64,000 nt of DNA from Clitoria ternatea (Eukaryota; Streptophyta; Magnoliopsida; Fabales; Fabaceae), in the NCBI GenBank assembly GCA_037962975.1, contig CM075674.1, positions 88,738,501-88,802,500 of the forward strand, read 5' to 3'. The notes under the pieces were generated by a model that did no database searches, was not told the DNA's origin, and saw nothing but the letters and a program-made list of their open reading frames with translations. A program made the position numbers and the translations under genes. Below, in pieces: positions 13,143-25,634 of the stretch. Position 1 is the first letter of the stretch, and each line of letters opens with the position of its first letter.

Positions 13143-15537
13143 ATGGGGGACACCGGTTCGAGTAGTGACTCCATTGAGGTCCTGTCTGGTCCTCCTTCAA
13201 TTACATCCCGGCGTCAGCCGGGTGGAGTTTCGAGCCGAGGTCTGAGTCACCAAAGTGGGGTAACCTCAGGGGCTTCACATCGGTTTGCCTCACCGGGACA
13301 CCGTTTCTCCACATTGCCTTTGTGGGAAACAGAGGGGTTTGACACATCGTCAGACTCTTCGTTTAACTTTGGCACTGTTAGTGAAGGGGGAAGTAGTGCC
13401 GATCTATATCTTACTGATGATGTGGACTTTTACAGCTGTATTCCCTTCTTTCGCCATACCGTCCGAATGGCTTCCGAAAATTCCTCCACCGGTGTCGCTG
13501 TGATCACTGATCCTGTTGAGACAAATGTCTTGGCACACCGGATCGACTGGCTAGCTGAGAAGGCCAGGGACCCTTACTTCTGGGTTCATGAGGACCCAAA
13601 GACAATTGTTTCCCGGTATGCTGAAGATGCTGCCGATGTCACCATCGAAGATGTCGTTGTTCATGCCGATGTTGAGCATGAAAACGACTTTACTGTATTC
13701 TGCCCCCAAACTTCGGATAGGATTTGCCATCAACCGGGGTCAAGGAATCTTTTTATGTATGAGATGGTCTTCTCCAAGATCGGCGTCCGTTTCCCATTGA
13801 CGGAGTTTGAGATGGGGGTACTCCGGTTTCTTGACTGCTCTCCCAGCCAACTTCATCCCAATGGCTGGGGTTTGGTAAGGGCCTTGGAGGTACTTGGGGA
13901 GTACTTCCACTTCGTCCCCACAGTGGCCCTCTTTTTCACTTATTGTAGGGTGATGCGCCGGGGTAACTCTGGAGGAGGTCTAGGCTTCATCAACCTCCGT
14001 TGCGACTCAAAGGTGGTTAACTTCAAAAGTTACACCGAATCGGCCAAGACGGACGGGGTCAGTTTCAAACACTCCTACGTCAAAGTCGAGGTCAATGCTG
14101 GTAGGCCGGTGTTCTGGGAGAATTCTGATTTTTCTAGAAAGTTTTACACAGGTTGGACTCATGAACACTTTCTCCTGACAAGCAATGCCTACATCGTCAG
14201 TAAGAGTACCTTGTCAACTGAGTCCAAGAAAGTCCTGGACGCTCTGAAGGGTTATTCGGTCATTGCCAAGTTCTCCTGCAAGAGGCTTTTGGGGACGGAG
14301 TCAGGCCGGGATGCTTACCTTGGTAGACATTGTTTACTTTCCTCCCTTTTATTATCTTTATTTTTTGATATATTCACACCGGTATTAACATCGTTTTTCC
14401 TTTTTAGGCGAGATGGCTCGGATAGACATCCTCAGGAAACTGAGGGAGGCTGCCGAAGCTCGGAACGCCGCTGCTGCTGCACAGGAAAACAGGGTGACTC
14501 CTCGACGCACACCGGCCAAGATGGTGAGCATACCGGTAGAAAATGTTGAGGCAATGACTCTGGGGCCAGCTGAAAGGGTCCCAGTTAAAAGGAAGTCCAA
14601 CCTCGGCTCAACCTCCAAGCCGAAAAAACAGAAGGCTCCAAAGGTTGTGGCCGAGGTAGAGGTACCAACGGAGGAGGAGGCTGGTCCTATAAATATTTCC
14701 CCAGTCCGGTCTCAACCTGAGGACATCATTGTCAACTCCCGCCTCTCGGACTTTCTGGAGTATGTTGGAGGGACACCGGCTCGGGTCCACATCCCCTTCA
14801 AGCTCAAAGCCGATCTTCCTGCTCCTGAGGCTCAATCTGCTGCCGAAGCAGCCATTTTCAATTTGGTTGAGGCAGTCGGGGTCCTCAGCTCTTTGGGCCG
14901 CTCTTACTACTCCGGTGTCGAGGCTAAGGAATGCCTAGATCGGATGAAGAAGGCTGAGGCTTTGAGAGTTGAGGCTCAGACTGCTTTGACCCAGAAGGAG
15001 CAGGAACTGGTCAAAAGCAAGGAGGACCTGTCCGAACTCACTACTGCCTACACATCGGCTGCTAAGAGGGTAGATGCTGCTGAAGCTAAGGCTAAGGCTT
15101 CAGAGGACGCTCTTCAAACTCTCCGGACCGAACTAGATGAGGCCAAGGCTGCGAAAGCCGAGGTTGACAAGAAAAACAAGGAGCTATCCGAGAAGCTCGC
15201 CGATGTGAAAGAGGAGCAGGCAAAGGAACGGATGGAAGCCGAAGATCAGATGGCTGAATTTTCGGTATTGGCCGATGTCGCCTTTAGTTCCGCTGTTCGT
15301 CAGGTTGTACACCGGAATTCCGCTGTGCAACTTAACCTGAATGGCATAGGTGTCTACTATGAATTTTATGGTGGCCACTTATATGCTATGGACCGGGGTC
15401 AGGCTTCGGAACCTGAGGATGTTCCTTATGAGCCGATGCCTCTCCCCGAAGGCCAAAGCATGGAACTAAGGACGGTGTCGGAAGAATCCGAGAGGACAGC
15501 TTCTGCTAGACCGGACTCTCCAGCATCCAACTCTTAG
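13143..15537 (+). CDS. Antisense extra gene (eORF) of E1, plant gypsy-type domain protein
   Basis: Two exons, 13143-14322 and 14408-15537, joined in phase 1 across an 85-bp GT...AG intron, give 769 codons plus stop with no interruption. Residues about 190-345 resemble the 'putative gypsy type transposon' family (Transposase_28, PF04195), with the hallmark P-S-Q-L-H-P-N-G-W-G-L at 234-244. Exon 2 encodes a basic linker with K-K-Q-K, a long Ala/Glu/Lys coiled coil (15000-15240) and a conserved tail ending L-P-E-G-Q-S-M. The role is unknown; such ORFs are reported in Tat elements, on the strand opposite pol. It is the only fully open gene of E1, with its own TATA box and downstream hairpin motif. 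Whether a protein is made is not shown. Confidence 0.8.
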
Positions 15538-15576
15538 GATTTTTTTCTTTTTTTTTTTCCTTTTTCTTAGCCTTGT

Positions 15577-15594
15577 TCCGGGATGGGCTCCGGA
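15577..15594 (+). other. Conserved hairpin-like motif after the E1 eORF
   Basis: TCCGGGATGGGCTCCGGA lies 40 bp after the eORF stop. The ends can pair (six base pairs including one G-U, six-base loop). Nearly the same 18-mer follows both E2 eORFs (44033-44050 and 48151-48168), while the surrounding sequence is not alike. A role in mRNA 3' processing or RNA recognition is a guess. Confidence 0.6.
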
Positions 15595-15599
15595 GTTTT

Positions 15600-16135
15600 A
15601 ACTTTTGTAATGGCCTCAGTGCCCCCATTAATACAATGCAATTTTCCCACATCTACTTGTCTTATTTTTTAAAAATATCTCCAAGTATTTCTCTCGTGTG
15701 ACCGGTGTAGGGTAATAACTTGAAGTAACACCGTCTGATCAATAATTCGTACTTAGAATTAGGATTTCATTTCTTTTGCCTATTTAATTTGAACATCGTC
15801 TTTTGCAAAGCATGGAACCTCGAATAAAAGCCACCCCGTCCACAACCTCGGTTTCCTTTTGAATCTCCGGTGTAATGCTTATGACATAGGCCTTAGTAAC
15901 TTGAACCTGAAACCAATTTCGTCCGAAGTAGATTTTCTGATACCGTTTGTTGCTTCCCCAAAGTAGTAACCGGTGTGACCATCGGGACACCGTCTCTTAT
16001 AACTTCACAGGGCCTACTTCGTTTGACTTTAAGAGCCATGACACCGTCTTTGGAATCACCATATTCCGTAATAGAGTGAACCTCTACCTAGCGTCCATAT
16101 CGGATCAACACCGTCTTTTTTTTTTTTTTTAATGG
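15600..16135. other. E1 spacer rich in ACCGGTGT / ACACCGTC motifs
   Basis: It contains the probable polyadenylation region of the eORF (AATACAATG near 15631). It also holds a series of short related motifs: ACCGGTG or CCGGTGT near 15701, 15867 and 15970, and ACACCGTC near 15730, 15992, 16040 and 16109. The same octamer is frequent in the LTRs and in the eORF leader. No coding sequence is supported. Confidence 0.5.
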
Positions 16136-16194
16136 TGCGCCGTCCCTTGGGTGACAGGAAGGCGAGAGTGGGGAGTTGCCCTTTTACTGAGGAT

Positions 16195-17145
16195 AATACA
16201 TGGGGTGTGGCCCTTGGTTTGCAGAAAGGTAAAAGGTGACAGGAAAAATAAATGTGGGGTGTAGCCCTTGGTTTGTAGAAAGGTAAAAGGTGACAGGAAA
16301 AATAAATGTGGGGTGTGGCCCTTGGTTTGCAGAAAGGTAAAAGGTGACAGGAAAAAAATAAGTGTGGGGTGTGGCCCTTGGTTTGCAGAAAGATAAAAGG
16401 TGGGGGATCGCCCCTTGACTGACAGGAAAAATAAATGTGGGGTGTGGCCCTTGGTTTGCAGAAAGGTAAAAGGTGGGGGATCGCCCCTTGACTGACAGGA
16501 AAAATAAATGTGGGGTGTGGCCCTTGGTTTGCAAAAAGATAAAAGGTGGGGGATTTCCCCTTGACTGACAGAAAAATAAATGTGGGGTGTGACCCTTGGT
16601 TTGCAGAAAGGTAAAAGGTGGGGGTTGCCCCTTGACTGACAGGAAAATAAATGTGGGGTGTGGCCCTTGGTTTGCAGGAAGATAAAAGGTGGGGGATTGC
16701 CCCTTGACTGACAGGAAAATAAATGTGGGGTGTGGCCCTTGGTTTGCAGAAAGATAAAAGGTGGGGGATTGCCCCTTGACTGATAGGAAAATAAATGTGG
16801 GGTGTGGCCCTTGGTTTGTAGGAAGATAAAAGGTGGGGGATTGCCCCTTGACTGACAGGAAAATAAATGTGGGGTGTGGCCCTTGGTTTGCAGAAAGATA
16901 AAAGGTGGGGGATTGCCCCTTGACTGATAGGAAAATAAATGTGGGGTATGGCCCTTGGTTTGCAGAAAGGTAAAAGGTGGGGGATTGCCCCTTGACTGAT
17001 AGGAAAATAAATGTGGGGTGTGGCCCTTGGTTTGCAGAAAGGTAAAAGGTGGGGGATTGCCCCTTGACTGATAGGAAAATAAATGTGGGGTGTGGCCCTT
17101 GGTTTGCAGAAAGATAAAAGGTGGGGGATTGCCCCTTGGCGAGAA
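16195..17145. repeat. Tandem repeat array in the E1 3' untranslated region
   Basis: About fourteen units contain TGTGGGGTGTGGCCCTTGG and AAAAGGTGGGGGATTGCC. Two unit lengths are seen: about 54 bp at the left end (16200-16390) and about 73 bp in the rest, which adds a GGGGATTGCCCCTTGACTGA segment. Units differ at few positions, so amplification is recent. A minus-strand ORF at 16184-16534 is only the repeat read through. Arrays between pol and 3' LTR are known in Ogre elements and have been linked to satellite origin. Confidence 0.9.
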
Positions 17146-18078
17146 AAAAGACCAGGGGAGATGCCCCAGTTTAGAATGGTTTGGAGGAATCTAGGAGGAA
17201 CTATCTCTTAATTGTAAGAGAATGGACCAGGGGGAGATGCCCCAGTTTTGAGAAGTGCAGTTCCATTGTTGAAGAAACTTGGGAAGTGCCAGTTTTGACG
17301 ATTAGGGTTCCACTGGGAAGGAGAATTTGAGGCTCCAAATGACTGCTTGTTATAACAACCTGCAGAAAAGGGATAAGCATAGCAATGGCAAAGTAAATAG
17401 AGATCTGAGGAAGCTCCCCATGGAACCGTGATCTTTTGAGGCGACTCATGACCAAACAGAACGAACGAAGTAACTCTAACTTCAAAGAGTGTGTCAGGGT
17501 TCAAGTCTTCATAATAATCCCCTGAGGTGAGATTGAGCAATAGGATCATCTTGCCCCACAACTTTAAATAATTATATTTTCATTTTATTTGATAAAGGGA
17601 AAACACATGCCTTATCTGATTCATGAAATTCACGATATAAACACGTATCGAAAAAGAGGTGAAATTTATTTACGAGTTGAGTAAGTACATGGAGAGGGAA
17701 GTAGGGAAAACAAAAGAAGTCTAATACACAAGTTGATAGTTGAGGGAACAGGGAAAACTCGCTGATCTCTTGGTGAACTCCTGAGGATAACGCACATCTT
17801 AAACCCCACATCATGACTTCAAGCTACCTCTTCGACTCTGCTTCTAAGAAAGCGATTCAGTCGTGACCTTTGTGCCCCAGTTTGGACTCGTACTTTTTGC
17901 ATGGGAAGTCTCAGTCATACTGTCAGGATCTTGACCCTAATTTTTGCCTGAGCCGCCTTTTCAGGTTTTTGACTCACCGGGTCGCTCTAATTTTTGCCTA
18001 GGCTGCCTTTTCAGGTTTTCAGCCTAGCGAGCGTCTTCTTCCCCTTTTTTTTTATAATTTATTTTTGACATTATTTCC
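17146..18078 (-). other. E1 region between pol and the tandem array
   Basis: Non-coding on present evidence. Minus-strand ORFs at 17201-17561 and 17572-17814 are short, lack recognisable domains and overlap each other in different frames. A GCCGCCTTTTCAGGTTTTTGA-like phrase occurs twice at about 17951 and 18002. It is likely 3' UTR of the retrotransposon transcript. Confidence 0.5.
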
Positions 18079-21000
18079 CTAAGAAAAGTATTTTTTGACC
18101 GCATCCGCATTTATGGGCATTGGCAAGTCTTCACCGTCCATGGTTGTGAGTATCAAGGCTCCCCCAGAAAAGGCTTTCTTCACTACATACGGACCTTCAT
18201 AGTTAGGTGTCCATTTCCCCCGGTTGTCTTTTTGGATTGGCAAGATTTTCTGGAGGACTAAGTCTCCTTCCTGGAATTGTCGAGGTCGTACTTTTTTTTC
18301 AAACGCTCGTTTCATACGCCTCTGATACAACTGTCCATGACAGAGGGCATTCAGTCTTTTCCCATCTATCAGGTTCAATTGGTCATATCGAGCTTGGACC
18401 CATTCAGCCTCTTCTAGTTTTGCCTCCATTATCACCCGAAGGGATGGAATCTCTACTTCAAAAGGTACAACTGCTTCCATACCATATACCAGTGAAAAAG
18501 GGGTCGCACCTGTTGAAGTTCGAACTGAGGTGCGATACCCGTGTAGAGCAAAAGGGAGCATGTCGCTCTAATCTTTGTAAGTTAGGACCATTTTCTGTAT
18601 AATCTTCTTGATATTCTTGTTGGCCGCCTCGACTGCCCCGTTCATTTTTGGCCGATAAGGAGAGGAATTGTGATGACGAATCTTAAAGCTTTCACACAGT
18701 TCTTTCATCATCTTGTTGTTCAAATTTGTGCCATTGTCAGTAATGATCTGGCTCGGCAAGCCATACCGACATATCAATTCTCGCTTGACAAATTTGACTA
18801 CAACGTTCCTTGTCACATTGGTATATGAAGCTGCCTCCACCCACTTGGTGAAATAATCAATGGCAACCAAAATGAAACGATAACCGTTGGAGGCTTTTGG
18901 CTCAATGGGTCCAATAACATCCATGCCCCACATCGAGAAGGGCCACGGTGCCGATAAGACATTCAAGGATGATGGGGGCGCATGAAGATGGTCAGCGTAT
19001 ATCTGACACTTGTGGCATTTTCGAACATAAGAGAAACAGTCGGCCTCCATGGTTATCCAATAGTATCCAGCTCTCAAAATCTTTCTCGCCATGGCATGTC
19101 CATTGGTATGAGTTCCAAAGGATCCTTCATGAATATCCGCCATGATCTTGCTTGCTTCAACAGTATCGACGCAACGGAGGAGGATAAAGTCATGATTTCT
19201 CTTGTAAAGCACATCACCATTCAAAAAGAAACCCATTGCAAGTCGTCTCAAGGTCCTCTTATCATTCTCTGTGGTACCTTCAGGGTATTCCTGAGTTTGT
19301 ATATATTTTTTGATATCATAGTACCATGGTTTCCCATCCGACTCTTCTTCTATTGCTTGAAAGTATGCGGGCTTGTTGTGCCTTTCTATCTCAATGAGAG
19401 GCATATCACAGTCATTGCTCAATTTAAACATTGAGGCAAGGGTGGCCAAAGCGTCAGCCATTTGATTGTCGTCTCGGGAGACATGGTGAAAAGAGATATC
19501 ATCAAATTCCTTGATTAGTTCCATGATATAAGCTTGATAAGGGACTAACTTGCTGTCCCTAGTCTCCCATTCACCTTTCAGTTGGTGAATGACCAAGGCG
19601 GAATCCCCGTAGACTTCTAATTTCTTCACTTTTGCACCTAATGCGGCTTGGATCCCCAGAGAGCATGCCTCATATTCGGCTATGTTGTTAGTACAGTCAA
19701 AACAAAGCCTAGCGCATACAGGGATGAATTCTCGATCTGGTGAAATTAGGATGGCACCAATCCCATGTCCCAGTGCGTTAGAAGCTCCATCAAATCTCAA
19801 AATCCATTTGTCTTTCTGGGTATCTTCTTCATTAAACAATGCCAAGATATCCTCGTCCGGGAATTCAAAGTGCATGGGTTGGTAGTCACTTATAGGTTGA
19901 TGGGCTAAGTATTCCGCCAAAGCGCTCCCTTTTACGGCTTTCTGAATGACATAGATTATGTCGTATTCAGTTAATAGAACCTGCCATTGAGCGATTCTTC
20001 CTGTTAAGGCCGGTTTTTTAAAGATATACTTGACAGGATCCATTTTGGAAACAAGCCAAGTAGTGTGGCTTAACATATATTGCCTTAAACGTCGGGCTGC
20101 CCACGCTAATGCACAACAAGTTCTCTCTAAAGCCGAATATCTCATTTCACAGTCAGTGAACTTTTTGCTCAAGTAGTAAATGGCATGCTCTTTCTTTCCA
20201 GTCTCATCATGCTGCCCCAATACACAACCCATAGATTCATCTAACACTGTCAGGTACAAGATCAGGGGCCTTCCCGGGGTCGACGGTACCAAGATCGGTG
20301 GCTCCCGTAAATACTGCTTTATCTTTTCAAAAGCCACTTGACAATCTTCATTCCATTGCGTCGGTTGATTCTTACGAAGTAACTTGAAGATCGGCTCACA
20401 AGTTGCCGTCAGCTGTGATATAAACCGAGCAATGTAGTTCAACCTTCCTAAGAATCCTCTGACCTCTTTTTCTGTACAGGGAGGAGGCATTTCGAGAATC
20501 GCTTTGACCTTGTCAGGGTCCACCTCTATTCCTTTCTTGCTTACAATAAACCCTAACAGTTTGCCTGATCTTGCGCCAAAAGTACACTTGGCCGGATTCA
20601 ACCTGAGCTTATACTTCCTTAATCTTTCAAAGAGCTTTCTCAGATCAACAATATGCTCTTCGTCAGTTTTTGACTTAGCAATGATATCATCCACATAAAC
20701 CTCTATCTCTTTATGCATCATGTCATGGAAAAGGGTCACCATTGCCCTTTGGTAGGTTGCCCCAGCATTTTTCAGACCGAAAGACATCACTTTGTAACAG
20801 AAGGTGCCCCATAAAGTGGTAAACGTGGTTTTCTCCATGTCTTCGGGTGCCATCCTAATCTGATTATACCCAGAAAAACCATCCATGAATGAGAAGATTG
20901 TATGTTGGGCTGTGTTATCCACCAGGACATCAATCTGTGGCAGAGGAAAATCGTCTTTGGGGCTAGCCCTATTTAAATCCCGATAGTCTACGCACATTCG

Positions 21001-21523
21001 TACCTTTCCATCTTTCTTCGGGACAGGGACGATATTTGCTACCCATTGAGGGTATTTTGCCACTGCTAAGAATCCGGCATCGAACTGCTTTTTAACTTCT
21101 TCCTTGATTTTCAAGAGCATTTCGGGCTTCATCCTGCGCAATTTTTGCTTTATCGGGGGACAGTCTGGCTTTAGTGGCAATTTATGCTCAGCAATGCTAG
21201 TATCCAGGCCGGGCATGTCTTGGTAAGACCAAGCGAAGATGTCGCAGAACTCTATTAACAGTTTAATTAGTTCTTGCCTCCGCTCCTTATTCAAGAAGGT
21301 GCCAATCTTGACTTCTCTTCTATCCTCTTTACTCCCCAAATTAATAATCTCGACTATCTCCAAATAAGGCCGAATTTCTCTGTCCTCTTGTTCCAATAAC
21401 CTTGTTAATTCAGACGAAGGATCACAAACTTCCTCATATTCCTCATCAGCATAGTCAACCGGGTGGTCAAAGTCATGAAATGGGATTGCAAGCTCATTAT
21501 TCTCAAAAGGATCATCTTTAGAT
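18079..21523 (-). pseudogene. pol: pol of E1: reverse transcriptase, RNase H, integrase
   Basis: Counting from the Met at 21663, RT motifs appear at residues 170-340 with catalytic Y-V-D-D at 323-326. A gypsy-type RNase H remnant lies at about 460-590. A second, archaeal-like RNase H lies at 617-745 (D625, E663, D687, D737), the Tat-lineage hallmark. Integrase has the HHCC finger (C883, C886) and D915, D976, E1012. One TAG at 18568-18570 interrupts the integrase. The same frame resumes to the C-terminal chromatin/DNA-binding part and stops at 18079. At this position related integrases usually carry Trp, so TGG to TAG is probable. The first about 46 codons before 21523 are intron-derived and probably not in the protein. 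Confidence 0.9.
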
Positions 21524-21751
21524 CTGCGTTTATTCAGGTTATTACAGTGAATAATAAAAATGAATAAGTAAAGGATAAAGGAATCAATGCAAAGACATGG
21601 AAAGCCAGAAGGAATGGAATTTAATACGCATTTATTTATGAAGACTGAAAATGATAAAAACATGTGTTTGCCCTTATTACAGAAAAAAAATGCCTCAAAG
21701 CCTTAGGCATAGCAATGAGGCCAACAATTCATTAAAGTCTTTGTCAATTAC
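21524..21751 (-). other. Ogre-type intron between gag-pro and pol
   Basis: The donor AA|GTAATT at 21751 and the acceptor CGCAG|A ending at 21524 define 228 bp. Removing it joins gag-pro to pol in the same frame: the split Lys codon is restored, then Ser-Lys-Asp-Asp-Pro follows. The gag-pro stop TAA (21748-21750) is formed by bases 2-4 of the intron, so unspliced RNA gives gag-pro and spliced RNA gives gag-pro-pol. This matches the known expression strategy of Ogre elements; the exact sites are my prediction. Confidence 0.75.
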
Positions 21752-24700
21752 TTTGATAGAACATTTAAAGTTGTGGGTAGCTCGATGGCTTCCCAGTTAC
21801 AAAGATCTCTGCCTGATGAGCACGGGATCACAAAGCTTCCACCTTCATAGGGATCATCTTCAATAGCAGCTATATGATCAGGGGGCACCAAACCAGCACT
21901 TTGGAAGCTCTGGTAGAGGTCACATAGGGGGACTTTAGCGATGCGGGGCTCTCGACCCTCTAAACGGGCAATCCTTCTCTCTTTCTTTTCTTCTACTACT
22001 CTTCTCCTGTCAGCAGCTGAAGGCTGGTATCCCAAACCATACCTGTCTTTATTGTCTGGCAGATGCAACAGTTCCATTCTTCCTTTTAAACCAAGCCCCA
22101 AGCCTTTCCCAGGTTGATATCCCCCTTGTAGCATCATTTTGGCCATCATAAGGGATGCATTCGGCATATGGGCTTTCATTCCTACACTTCTTTCCCCAAC
22201 ATATGTGGTATTTGCGATCTTCAGCGCTTGAAATGAAGTTTCAAGTGCTTCCTCTGCAGCCTCGATGTAGGGGGTAGATAGGGGTTTACTGACCAGAAAA
22301 TCTTCCTCACCAGAAACGATAATTAGTTTATTATCAATAATAAACTTTAGTTTTTGGTGCAAGGTAGAGGGAACCGTTCCAGCTGAGTGGATCCATGGAC
22401 GGCCCAACAAACAGCTATAGGCAGGCATAATGTCCATCACTTGGAAGAGGATCTGGAAAGTACATGGCCCTACTTGAATTGGAAGCTCAATTTCACCTAT
22501 CACCTCCCTCCTAGTGCCATCGAATGCTCTTACCACCATAGAGCTCGGTTTCATATAGGTTCCATCTAAAGGGAGCCTGGCCAATGTAGATTTTGGCATG
22601 ACATTTAACGACGACCCATTGTCGACCAGCACCTTTGCCAATATGTGATCTCGACACTTGACTGAGATATGGAGGGCTTTATTATGCCCCATTCCCTCCG
22701 CGGGTATCTCATCATCTGTGAATGACAGATAATTATCAGCAGCGATGTGCCCCACTATTCCTTGGAACTTATCAATGGTGATATCGTGAGTGACGTGAGC
22801 CTCATTAAGCACTTTCATCAAAATTTTTCGGTGGGGCTCAGAATTCAGCAAAAGTGATAAAAGGGAAATCTTCGCAGGGGTATTGTTCAACTGGTCTATC
22901 ACCTGGTACTCACTCTGGCGAATAAATTTCAAAAACTCTTGAGCTTCCTCATCGGTCACAGCTCTTTTGATTTCCTCATCAATGCCTCCTTTGACCATCT
23001 TGGCTTTTCCACTACCACTAGTTCCACTCACTGGAGTCGGTTCTCTCCTTGATTCCGGTGGATAGTAAACTCGACCGCTCCGGGTCACCCCTCCTATCCC
23101 TGATATGTTTGACAGAAATGAGTCATTCATTTTTGGGCTTTCAGCTGTTACCTCCACATTATATTTCCACGAAACAGCGTGAGAATCTTTGAATGCAAAA
23201 GGAGCGGGTGTCTGGATTATGACAGGCTGATGCGCAGGGCTTATAGTCTTTGAGGTGTTCTTGGTGTAGTAAATTACCAACGGTTTAGGAACGGACATTC
23301 CTGTTTCCCCATGTATCATGTTTACCTCATCAGAGACATTCACCACAAGCTCTTCACCCCCTTCCACAGCATTAATCTCAGGACCTTGATGGTTGGGCAA
23401 GGGATTTGTAGTCACATTTGGCATTCCTTCCTTAAAATTTAACCAATTGGCTTTGATCAAATCTCGCACTCTATATTTCAAGGCCATACAATTTTCCATG
23501 GAGTGCCCAGGTGCCCCAGCATGATAATCACACCGGGCGTTTGGATCGTATCCCCTAGGGTATGGAGGTTCTACTGGCCTAGAAGGACAAGGGACTGCAA
23601 GGGAGTATCGAATAAGGTGAGGTAGAAGTTCAGTGTATGTCATAGGAATAAGGTCAAATTGGACTGGTGTCCGGTCATTGTTTAGTCTCCTTTGGTTTTG
23701 GTTGGGATTAGGTGGTTGCGGCCATTGTTGTAGAGGATTGTACTGGGCTGGCTGCGGATTCGGTGCCCTGGCAATGGGCGGACGGACGTGGGGTTGTGGA
23801 GATGCGGGATAGGGGATCTGGTTATGGGTAGCGGCGGCCATATGGGGGTATGGAGCATGATTGGCGTGTTGAAAAGTGGTAGAGCCGAATGGTCTGGGCT
23901 GAGCTCTCCCCTGGTCATAAGAGACAGAGTTGGTTTCCCCATCTCTCTTTCTTACCTCACCTAGTGCTGATCTTTTTGCAGTGGGTGCCCCAAATGGGTT
24001 TTTGGAAATCTTCCCCGTCCTTAGACCACTCTCTATTCTTTCTCCAATAATTACAATGTCAGAGAAATTGGATGAAACACTGTTGATCATCTTATCGTAG
24101 AAAGGTGATTGGAGAGTGTCAATAAACATGGCTACTACCTCTCTTTCAGAGAGTGGAGGATCTACTTGCGCGGATATCTCACGCCAGCGCTGTGCATATT
24201 CCTTGAAAGTCTCACTATCCTTCTTTGTCATGTTTTGGAGTTGAATTCTATCAGGCGCCATGTCTAAGTTATACTTGTACTGCTTCAAAAAGGCATCCGC
24301 CAGATCTTTCCAACAGCGAATACGGGTTCGCTCCAAATGAGTGTACCAAGTGAGTGCAGCCCCAGCTAGGCTGTTTTGAAAGCAGTGTATCAACAGCTTA
24401 TCATCAGAGGCATGGGAGGCCATCTTTCGGTAATACATCGTAAGATGATTTCGAGGGCAAGTCACTCCTCGATATCTGTCAAAGTCTGGCATTTTGAACT
24501 TTGGTGGAATAATGACGTCTGGGACTAAACAGAGTTCAGAAGCACTTGTTAAGCCAAGGCCTTCCACACCTTCCACAATTCGTAGTCGCTCTTCCAGGAT
24601 TTCTATCTTCCCTCTTTGCTGGGACTCTACGGTTGTGCCATGATCAACAACCGGATTCAATGTCTGGGTCACATCCCGCGGGTTGGCAGTGTAAGGATTC

Positions 24701-25395
24701 ATGTATCCATACGGGTAGCCGTAATATGGGTAGTAGGGTGTTGTCGAATGAGGTTGGTTCACCAGGTTAGTGTTTTGTGCCGGCTCCTATGATTGGGCTG
24801 TTGCTTGGGTAATGGGAACTGGTTGAGCTGTTTGGGCGGTTTGAGTCTGGGTTGCTTGAGCCGGGATGGTTTGAGTTTGAGTGACTCGAGCTTGAGCTTG
24901 GGCGATTTGAGGACCTAAGGCTTGGTTGACTGGTGGAATGGGTGTTTGGATAGGGTTTGGAATTTGGAAGTTTGTCCATTGTAGGGCATTGCCATCTTGG
25001 GAATTGATTAATAGAGGAGGCAAATATCCTAGAGGTAGGCCGTAAGGTGGAAAGGGTACAGGGCTACCGTCTGAGCCAATGAAAATGTGTGGTGGCGTAT
25101 GGCCATGAGGCCTGGCGTGGGAATCGGTAGGCTGATTGGGATTCCCAACATTAATAGTGAGGGGAACTGCCGTGGGATTTATAACCTGGCTTGATGTCAG
25201 ACCCTCGTTTCCCGCAGAAGGCCCCCCTTCAGTGACCCCTTTTTCCAAGAGCTTCGTTAGTTCTGCAATCTGTTCCCTTAGCTGATTATTCTCATTCTTG
25301 AGGTTCTCATTCATTTGTTCTGTCTCAGCCATGAGCTTCCTCTGCAGTCGGGTTCCGTAAGGGTGCGTCCTCGTGTTGCCTTTAGAAAGGAACAC
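21748..25395 (-). pseudogene. gag-pro: gag-pro of E1 (capsid, zinc knuckle, protease, G-patch)
   Basis: The ATG at 25395 opens a reading frame of 1,215 codons with one in-frame TAG at 24787-24789 after 202 codons. The N-terminal part has a short coiled coil and a Gln/Pro/Thr-rich low-complexity stretch. Counted from the Met at 24762: capsid core about 85-245; atypical knuckle C-X2-H-X5-H-X4-C at 411-425; retropepsin-like protease about 705-815 with V-D-N-G-S-S at 713-718 and L-L-G-R-P-W; then a G-patch at about 875-920, typical of the Ogre/TatII group. Ser-TAG-Glu is easily explained by CAG to TAG. Downstream the frame ends inside the intron donor. Confidence 0.9.
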
Positions 25396-25634
25396 AAAAA
25401 TTTAGAAAAGATAAGTGAATTAAAGAAAAAATTAAGTGAAATGAGATTACGTGGGAAACAATGTTGGAACTTGACGGATCCTTCGACTGTTCCTCAGAAC
25501 GTCACATTCAAAAGTACTAAGTAAAGCATTGAATGGAAATTAACATGAGATAGTTGTGAAGACAAAGGAATCCATTATCTCGAAAAGAGTACATTATTGC
25601 CATAAAGTGCTGAGTTACAAAGCGGGAAAATAAA

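Noticed and set aside
16184..16534. 116-codon minus ORF with repeated peptide
   Set aside because: It is the tandem DNA repeat read in one frame; no start context or domain.
16195..17145. Regular repeats as a CRISPR array
   Set aside because: The units are contiguous tandem repeats without unique spacers, in a plant retrotransposon.
21617..21663. Met at 21663 as the true start of E1 pol
   Set aside because: The first about 46 residues are hydrophobic and unlike any pol. They map to the predicted intron, whose removal joins gag-pro to pol in frame.
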